A stretch of DNA of 64,000 nucleotides from Solanum dulcamara. Taxonomy: Eukaryota; Streptophyta; Magnoliopsida; Solanales; Solanaceae. The position numbers were made by a program, and so were the translations under genes. Position 1 is the first letter of the stretch; every line of letters starts with the position of its first letter. This document shows, piece by piece, positions 55,701 to 64,000 of the stretch. Location of the stretch: positions 10,319,001 to 10,383,000 of the forward strand of contig NC_077243.1 in assembly GCF_947179165.1 (NCBI RefSeq), read 5' to 3'. A model generated the notes under the pieces. The model ran no database searches and was not told the origin of the DNA. It saw only the letters and a program-made list of their open reading frames with translations.

Positions 55701-58700
55701 CACCCCTGTGAATGAGTCGCGGAACATTATTTTACAGGAAGATTCCCTAGCCTTTTTGTTTTGCCAAAAAAGTTGTCACTAATTGGATTACTTTTTATTT
55801 TCTTCATTTTTTTTAATTTGTCCACTGTACTTTAATAAAAATAGATATTTATTTTTATTTTAAAAAATCAAGAGATGATTTATTACTTAATTTTTAATTT
55901 ATCTTTATTATTAATTATAATTATTTTCTAATGCATTTTTCAACGAATTGAATTTATTATATTCACAAGGTGATATAGTAAAATTATCATTATATTTATT
56001 GCTTTTTAAAAAATGTGTCGAGTCAATTCCAAACAAGTAAAAATGAACAAAAGGGAGTAGATTGTACAAGTAATCCTTCCGTAGACGATCATCAAAATGC
56101 ATTAGTATATTTTTTAGTTCTTACCCTCAAATATAGAGTGACACATAAATTTAACATAATATATGAATAATTAATTAATTTAACAATTAATAATTTGTTA
56201 AAATAAAAAAAAATAAGAACAAAAATATTTAAAAATGCTTATTTTAATAAATTGAACTTCGGTATTGGACAGTTCGGTATTTAATCAAATATCACAAAAA
56301 TCAAAATCGCATTTGTCAAGATATTTCAAGGATTAAGCACAAAGTCCCTTATTAATTATTCTTAAAAAAGAATAAAATCACATTGAAGTCAATCTTGAGA
56401 TGCAAAAAGGGCAAAGTGATGAATATCAAAGGTGACAAATGCATATTATGATATGGTTCAATAATAATTGTCAATTGATAAAAAAGTCGATAATTGACTA
56501 ATTAAGCTTTAAGAAAATGACACATTTAAAATGTTGATTTATGCTCCGATAATAAATTGCCAGCTCAAAAAAAAAAAAAAGACCCCTAAACTCTAGTATG
56601 ATTTGGAATTCTTTGGCGTATTGAAACACAATTCATATTCTTATACAATAAATTCAAAGTCATTATCACGTAGTATAGTATTTTGGTAAATTTCCTTGTG
56701 TTTATATGATTGACATTTGATTGATCATACCATTTGTCCCCTTTTAAATTATATGGAAAGTATAGTAGGAAAAGTTGACTCAGTATAAATAGACCAAATC
56801 AACAAATCTATGTATTAGAAAACGGAGTTATCCTGTTTCCATATTTAGTTGACTAGATAGGACCGTAAACTTCTTAGAAATAGCCTATCCACAAGTAAAC
56901 TGGACATTTTTGGGGGTTCATAAACGACTTAGTTACAAATACATAACATGAAAACAATGTTTTGTTTTTACATTTTAGAAACTTCTATTCAATATTATTG
57001 CTATTTGAATCTAATATATATGAGGGGTGTGAATTATTAGTCAAGTCTTTTAAATTTTATTTTGTTGTGTTTGAAATCTGAGAGACAATATATGATTAGT
57101 TTGAATCTAAAAGAATCAAATTAAATAAGATATTAATAAATTATTCTCAAGGGCAAAACTAGTTAGGGCGGAGGGACTTTATTCGAACCACCTTCGATTG
57201 AATATTATATTATCTATAAATAGTTAAAGTTATTCTTATGAATATATTCTATATATAATAAATATTGAACCTTCTTTATATGTATACTTTATTATATTTT
57301 AAATCCCCGTGATGAAAATATTAACTATATTACTGTATATGATATATTTTAACTTGTTTAGGGATAAATAATATGAAAAAATAAGTTTACTAGGGTGTGT
57401 GTGAGATGAGATCATCAGGGGTAATTAATATGAAAAAAATAAAATAAATTTAGTTGTGAATTCAAAATAGTCAAACGACAAATGATTTTTGGGATTTTAA
57501 AGTTTGCATGGGAACTTTCAAAGAGTGATCATTGTACTAAAATAATTTTCACATATTAGTTGTTCACTTTATTAAATCATAAAAGTATTAATTAATTTTT
57601 TTTATATAATAATATTAATTGATCATTATATTAAAAATAATTGTCACATATTATTTGTTCAATTAAATCACGAAAGTATTAATTAATTTTTTTCTACATT
57701 ATCCTTACAATTAATTCTTTTTGAAAATGTTCATATTTGTAAGTTTTCAAGAAGTTTTTTAAGAAGTGAATTAGTAAAATTATCTTTTTATTTATGATTT
57801 TTTTCAACAACATATAAAATAAAAAGTGATCAATTAATATGAAACGAAGGGAATATTATTCATGTATCTATAACTTTTTACAAATTTTGAAATTAACCTT
57901 TTGAATTCATATACATGCATGATGCACGCATTATGATCCACTATAATTGATGAAGTATCAATTCCATAAGAACGCGTAGTAAGTTATTAGTATTATATGA
58001 GGAGAAAAATTCAGTTTAATAATTTGCACCATTGACTTGGAGTCATTCAGCAACACTCCTATGAATAAAATGTACAAATAAAGATGGAAATTTTTTCTTG
58101 ATTAACATTTTAAGGAACTTGTAAATTCTTCTTGAAGTTTCATTTTATAACTCAAAATATTTTTTCAATATTATTTATGTGATATTTAAAAAGTTTGTGC
58201 CAAACAATGATTACTATTAAAAAAAACATGAATTTTAAAACATAAAATATATCGTTAATTATAATAATGGAGAACTTCTATCTCAAGTTATATTTGGTAG
58301 AGGAATATATAATTATTCAAAAATTATAATATCCTAATTCCCCATCACCTCATTTAAATCAAGAGGATTAGGCCAATATTAACTTATTGCACCATTTAGA
58401 AAACGAGGAGCCAAACACTTCTATAAAAGAAGTCATTATTGTACAATTTTTATCATAAACTTTTTAAGGAGTACATATTAGTTTTAAGCTTTTCTACTTT
58501 TACAAAAAGAAGATAGCAAAATTAAGCAAACTTCTTCCAAGGTATTCGTGTTTCTTTTGATTATTATATACTACTTTATTATTATTCTTGAGAAATCTGT
58601 GTGTGTGATAATTATTTATTTTGGTCTTTCAAGATGAAATATAATTTCAATCCAAATTACATTGTTCTTAGCCTAATATTCCGTTGTTTTAATTTTATAA

Positions 58701-59314
58701 TCAAATTGACATTATGTGCATAGTTTAAGAAGTCTTTTAAAACAAAATTCGAGATTTCTTTAACTTAAGCAAAAACAAACAAGATCCCCCTTCAAATAGT
58801 TTTTCTAAATATTAGCTTCCTTCTTTTAAAACTAGGATCTTATTGTACACTTTTTTTTTTCTTCTGAAAATTTGGGGCGGGGAAGGAGAAGGAGAAATGG
58901 AGAAAGGATTACAAAATGAAAAATCAAACCTTCATCAATAAGGTGAGATGAGAGTTTAAGTAGTCAACCAACTGAGTTATAAAGATTCTCTAGTACAACT
59001 TTGAATAAGTATTCTAATGATAAAAATTCTTAATGATTACAACTTTGAATATCACATCAAATTAATTGAGATGTATAAAATACCCCTAACACCATAATTA
59101 TATATATAGAAAAGGTTAAAATAGCCATGTTTACTATATGAAATTGAGATGTTTATAGAGTTATTTTATTTGTGTTACATTACACATCTCAATATACTAT
59201 TATAACAACATACGGCGTGTAATTTGATAAGTGCACTCTGAAAGGACAAAATGACTTTACCATTGGCTCATTACATATCTCAGTTAAATTCTTTAAATAT
59301 GAGCTTTGAGGGAA
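52742..59314. other. 6.5-kb gene-poor intergenic region
   Basis: No coding gene recognised on either strand. 52785-53110 contains repeated ttgtatcgtatcg/gatactatacgaaac text in inverted arrangement, likely a decayed MITE. 53868-53970 has two direct copies of agtcaatgcctttwggc around a repeated gtgtatacaagtgtgtatac motif. 57170-57310 holds loose similarity to the GTGGCGG family (gggcggagggactttattcgaaccacc). 54449-54487 is a short inverted repeat around a T run (aagttcccaagttcta / agaacttgggaactt). Everything else is AT-rich low complexity. Confidence 0.5.
54444..54485. repeat. Short inverted repeat around a T-run
   Basis: caagttcccaagttct on the left pairs with agaacttgggaacttg on the right, separated by a run of about ten bases rich in T (atttttttttt). 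It could form a compact hairpin. No gene context. Confidence 0.75.
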
Positions 59315-60788
59315 TATAAATAGAGCAAAACCCCGTGATGTGTTGGAGTTGTGAGTTATCCTATTTGGCTCTGTACAATAGAGAAACTTCATAGAAATAA
59401 CAATTGAGAGACGTACGCTACAGAACAAAGAGAAAAAACAATCGGTTGGTCCACTTCCTAAAGCATAAACAAGAAAAGCTTCATTGTCCCAACCTACTTT
59501 TTTTCTGCTCCATCCCATACTGTGCACACAGAAACTGAGAGAATCTCAAGTAATGCAGCAAAAATTGGGCGGCGCTTGAACAGGTGCCGCACACTTTCTT
59601 AATTTTTTTTTTGATTTCTTGATGAAATTGGGACGACCCCTTTTATTGTTAATATGATTTGTGTTTTCAGATTTGAGTATTTCCAGTTTTAATGTACATT
59701 TGTAATCTTTAATTGTTGGGTGAGGAGTAAATGCAAATTGCAATATCTCTCGGAATAGTGTCTTATTTATTGGGTTTTTGTGTAGTTGTTCTGATTATAC
59801 ACAATGTTTTCTTTGGTTTTGACTTACTGGGTGTTGGGTAAAAGGTGTTTTTTGATTACGTTGGATTCAAAGTGAAGTCTTTGACAGATACGTTGTATCT
59901 TGAAATTCAAGTGTTTCTTGGCTTAATTTTGATAATCTTGGATTCATATTAAATTTTTTTGGCAATACTTATTTTCTTGTATTGTTGAACTTTGTTTTAT
60001 CTTATAATCTGCAATTAACTAGTCAGGAGTGTGGATAGAGAGAAGTGTTCCCTTCCCTTTTTGGCGTTATTACAATTTTTCTTGGGTAGAGTGGGTAATG
60101 TATAGAATTTACCAACATTTGATTGCTCATACTTCCACTGACCAAAAGAAATTTGATGTCAAAACGGACTTAGTGATCAATTTTTGGAAGATATACATAT
60201 ATGTTTTATTAAACTTATATTCACACATGATTAGTCCTGTGATAGTTACTGCAAAATCAGCTTTATGAGGTTGATTGATTGGTTGGTGAACATGCCTGGC
60301 TTGACCAAGCTAGAAACGTATACTGGTGCAATCACACAATAATGAGTCAGGCGAGCTTGGCAGAAGAGCTTTGGTGCATACAATAGTCTAGTTTTGCACT
60401 ATTTAATCTCAATATCATCCTTTGCTCCTTTATTGATATCAGCTGATCCTCCTCCTACTTCGTCACTTGCAAACATCAGCACATTCTTTTGTTGACCATT
60501 TTAGTAGATGTTACCTCTCTTCATCGAGGTTGAACCTAGATAAGGCTTTGGTGATCTTTCAACCTACTAGTGTTGTATAAGATTGTACCAGTCTCATCAA
60601 ACTTTTTCCATGGTTTATGTAAACTACAACCTGTTGGGAGTGTGTTTGTGTACAAGCACCCTGTGTGTTGGTGTGTAACTGTGTCTGTTTTAACCTATAA
60701 GTTTCGCATCTTTCATGTTTAATTTATTGTTGACGAAAAATGTAATAAAAGTTAGTTGTTAAAAGAATAGATTTGGCCTATAGATTTC
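59315..60788 (+). promoter_or_regulatory. Candidate promoter, leader and leader intron of the RGLG gene
   Basis: A TATA box (gaatataaatagagc, TATAAATA at 59315-59322) is the only good one upstream. A transcript starting about 30 bases later would have a leader with possible donors at ctcaa/gtaatg (59546) or aacag/gtgccg (59582). The acceptor gcctatag (ending 60783) sits 5 bases before the start codon. A leader intron of about 1.2 kb is therefore plausible, but it is inferred from splice-like sites only. Confidence 0.4.
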
Positions 60789-63700
60789 ATGGGTGGCAAG
60801 AGTTCAAAGAGGTCAACAACTGGTCGATATGCATCATATGGCTCCAGTTCAAATTCAGGTTATCCAGGCTATGCACAATCACCGTATACTCAACCATCCT
60901 ACAATTATCCACCACCACCTTCTTATCAAACATATGGTGGTCCACCTCCTGAATCAAGGAAAAGGCTTGAAAGGAAATTTTCAAAGATAGATGATGACTT
61001 CAACAGCTTAGAACAGGTAAAGTGAAACACTTCCAATCTATGAGTGGGTAAAAGGATAAAACTTCAGCAAGTTTATGGTACTGGGGAATATGACTATAAC
61101 CTCTTCAATCTGTTTTGTTTGTTAAAAATTGTCCTTCATGATTTTGGTGATGCTGAAAGCAAGCATTTCTTCTTCATGTTATCAACATATTCATGTATAT
61201 TTTACTTCCACTTGCCACATTAAATTCTGTTGAACCTGCTTTGTAAGATTAGAATGTGCATTCTTAAAGTTAAGTCAACACAATATTTTGGTTGTACAAC
61301 ATCTTTCCAGATTTTTTCTTGAAAGATGAATAGTCATTCCCTCACAAATTCTGAGAATTCAAATATGTTTTGCATCTTGTTTGCCCACTCTTCATTCAGG
61401 GTTTAGGTTTTAAGGAATGTCAGATTTGACTCATTGAGTCTAGTGATTTTCTATGTCAATATGTTCATTCCTCGTGGTTATTGCCAAAAGTGTCTTAAGG
61501 CTTCATTTGTTTTTCACTAAGATTAAGACGTCTGAGTTTGAACGCACATATGAATATGAATGATTAAGTCGTTGTTTCTAGATTTGAACACTGAATGATT
61601 ATGACTGTGTATAATTTATTTGTTTTTGCAAGAATAATAAATATACAATTCAAATAAAAAAGTACTTAAATATTATATTTTAAAAAATAAAAATAAAATT
61701 ATTATTTAATAAAAAAATTAAACATTAGCACGTAACGATTGATAGTAGTGGTTGACAACGGTGGTGGTTGATGGTTGTGATGGTAGAGGTGGTTGGTGGT
61801 GGTGTCTGGCAACGAAAGTGGTAGTGACTTTGTTCAAAATCTCAATGATTTTGACCTATTTAGATCAATAAGTGCTTAACTCTTAATGTAAACAAATGCA
61901 CTTAATGACCTAAGATTTGAAGTTCTTAACCATCTAGTTTCAGACCTCCATGCAAACAAATGAGGACTAAATGTACCCCTGGATCCTACTTTTCTATCTT
62001 TGGTGAAGCAACTGGTTCTGACTAATTTTGGGCATATATTTATTTAATTTTGCACCTAAAGTTATCTTTTTGAGCATGCCAATTGTCTGTTGTAAACTAT
62101 AAGCTGCTGGTAAAGCACCAAATTTTCCGAGAGGGTTGGTGAAGAGCTTGTCAATCCAACATGTGATGTGGAGCCACATTTAAGTTTATTTGCAAGTAAA
62201 TGTGAAATTACTCCTTCAAGGCTAGGCGTCTCGTGTCTATTTAGTTGGTACAATCTGTCCCCCGTAAATTCCCCCGAATTTTTTTTGGAAGCTCCCTGAT
62301 CTTAGCATAGATTGTCATGTATTGGAGCTAACATACTCTATTTTGTTCTTATTACCCTTTGTACTCATTGCATCTGCTTTTGTCAAAAGAAAAAAGGGAA
62401 ACTAACTTTGTCACTAAACCTGAGAAGTACCACTATGCTTTTGAACCAAATCTTTTAGTCATGCCATATTGAATGCTGGAGTTAGGAAGTGTGAATTAAT
62501 TTTTTTGAAAAAATCTCTTTACCAGAGTCTTTTAGATAGCTTTTTTTTTTTGGTTAATAATGTAACTTTCTTTTCTAGGTCACTGATGCCCTTGCACGTG
62601 CTGGTTTAGAGTCATCTAACTTAATTGTTGGCATTGATTTTACCAAGAGCAATGAGTGGACTGGTAATACCTAAATTTGTTGTAGAATACCTATATTTTG
62701 ATTTACAACACACTGTCCATCTAATCCGCTCTTGAACTAGGTGCAAGGTCATTCCACCGGAAAAGTTTGCATCACATTGGGGATGGGCAAAATCCATATG
62801 AACAAGCAATATCGATCATTGGAAGAACACTATCCAAATTTGATGAGGACAACCTAATTCCTTGTTACGGATTTGGAGACGGTATTTCTCTTTACACTTA
62901 ATTTCTAAGTGGATTTGTTTTAATCACAGATGTCTTATTTGATTGTGTATTTGCAGCCTCAACACATGATCAAGAAGTCTTCAGCTTCTATCCCGATGAA
63001 AAATTCTGTAATGGATTTGAGGAAGTACTGGGTAGATATAGAGAATTAGTTCCCCAATTACGGCTTGCAGGTCCAACTTGAGTCATCTCTCTCATATTTG
63101 CCTATTTCTGATGGTCTGCAGTGGGCATAGTTCTGCATTTCTTTTTCTGTTTCACGACACTTTTATCTCTACAGGACCAACATCATTTGCTCCTGTTATT
63201 GAAATGGCAATCACTATTGTTGAGCAGAGTGGTGGTCAGTACCATGTTTTATTGATAATAGCAGATGGACAGGTAGATATGTTGTTGCTATAACAACAAT
63301 AGTGAATATTCTATTTTGTCACCGGATGCATTCTATGTTCTTTTTTAGATAATTCCTAGTGCTTAGATACTCATTATCTAAAACGAGAGACTATTACAGG
63401 TTACTAGAAGTGTAGATACTGCAAATGGGCAATTAAGCCCTCAAGAGAAGAGAACAGTTGAAGCAATTGTTAAAGCTAGGTAACTTTTTTGCTGTAGAAA
63501 AAAATAATCTTTGATGATGTTATTTCCAAATAATTCTTGAAATCTCCTGATCTTTGTTTGCAGTCAATACCCCTTGTCAATTGTTTTAGTTGGGGTTGGA
63601 GATGGGCCATGGGACATGATGAGGGAATTTGATGACAACATCCCTGCTCGAGCCTTTGACAATTTCCAGGCAAGTAACTACTGCTGTTTCTTTTCCTGTT

Positions 63701-63911
63701 CTTGATGGTATTGGTTTGTTATCTCTTATTGCCTTAAGATTTGATTTCCTTGTGTTAATTTTTTTTTTTCCTTTTTTCTTTAGTTTGTTAATTTTACAGA
63801 TATCATGTCAAAAAATATGGATCTTTCCAGGAAAGAAGCAGAGTTTGCCTTGTCAGCATTGATGGAAATACCATCTCAGTACAAAGCAACTCTGGAGCTG
63901 AACATTCTGGG
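60789..63911 (+). CDS. RGLG: RGLG-type E3 ubiquitin ligase (copine/vWA domain), 5' eight exons
   Basis: Coding exons: 60789-61016, 62579-62663, 62741-62881, 62957-63070, 63175-63272, 63400-63479, 63564-63669, 63784-63911 (326 codons plus two bases). The N-terminus MGGKSSKR is a myristoylation-type signal, followed by a Ser/Tyr/Pro-rich tail (residues 9-55) that suggests membrane association. The copine (vWA-like) domain follows, from about residue 70, with the metal-site motif DFTKSN (96-101), [46 protein letters not shown] and the [13 protein letters not shown] segment. The C-terminal RING finger, which would bind the E2, lies outside the window. RGLG proteins ubiquitinate stress and hormone regulators in Arabidopsis; targets here are unknown. 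The intron after 63669 begins GC, a rare but accepted donor; the others are GT-AG. Confidence 0.92.
61499..61967. mobile_element. Possible Tourist-like MITE in RGLG intron 1
   Basis: The ends GGCTTCATTTGTTTTTC and (complement) GTCCTCATTTGTTTGCAT are imperfect inverted repeats bounded by TAA on both sides (61496-61498 and 61968-61970), as for PIF/Harbinger-type elements. The interior is non-coding and includes a ggtggtggttg-rich stretch (61745-61815). Confidence 0.5.
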
Positions 63912-64000
63912 GTACAAACTTAACTCTCATCGTTAATCTGTTACTAGTTGATACTGAAATTTATCTTCAGTTTATTTTCTACTTCACTCTTCAGTCGCTG
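63912..64000 (+). other. Start of RGLG intron 8, cut by the window end
   Basis: Begins gtacaaac after the codon bases CTGGG (LNILG) at 63911, a phase-2 donor. The remaining exons, including the RING finger, are beyond the window. Confidence 0.7.

Noticed and set aside
59189..59743. Two minus-strand frames of 112 and 65 codons before the RGLG gene
   Set aside because: No recognisable domain, and they overlap the likely RGLG promoter and leader, antisense.

Overview
The window looks like nuclear DNA of a flowering plant, most probably a member of the Solanaceae. It is AT-rich and has GT-AG introns. It is packed with plant Ty1/copia and Ty3/gypsy LTR debris, Stowaway-type and hAT-type elements, and a tandem array of P450s of the CYP71A type known from eggplant, tomato and tobacco. 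The family assignments come from motif recognition only; no database search was possible.

Layout. 1-6.4 kb is gene-poor. It holds an internally deleted copia element (968-4275, target-site duplication AATAG), a MITE and an 80-bp tandem duplication. A complete intronless P450 lies on the minus strand at 6411-7916. 8-22.7 kb is repeat-rich: a GC-rich segment that may be of organellar origin, a Stowaway MITE, a truncated copia element on the minus strand, sequence resembling a Tat/Ogre gypsy element, a 2.1-kb non-autonomous hAT element (15359-17484, 8-bp duplication) that carries an exon of a WD40-repeat gene, a 35-bp perfect inverted repeat, and the 3' part of another copia element. A nearly complete copia element with two LTRs and TATTT duplications fills 22761-27820.

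29.7-52.7 kb is a plus-strand CYP71A-like cluster of six copies. Two appear intact (34966-36701 and 50959-52741); four are pseudogenes (29689-31288, 33449-34735, 41035-42601, 44255-47385). The last pseudogene is split by three separate LTR insertions. A 3.15-kb gypsy solo LTR (37011-40162, duplication GAAAA) separates the two halves of the cluster. Shared promoter and 3'-flank stretches show that the copies arose by segmental tandem duplication and then decayed.

52.7-59.3 kb has no recognisable gene. 59.3-64 kb is the 5' two thirds of an RGLG-type, copine-domain RING E3 ubiquitin ligase on the plus strand. Eight coding exons are visible, and the C-terminal RING lies beyond the window.

How the genes work together. 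The three intact P450s are expected to be ER-anchored monooxygenases of specialised metabolism, with unknown substrates. No terpene synthase, transferase or other pathway partner is present, so this is a paralogue array and not a demonstrated biosynthetic cluster. The RGLG gene is an unrelated neighbour.
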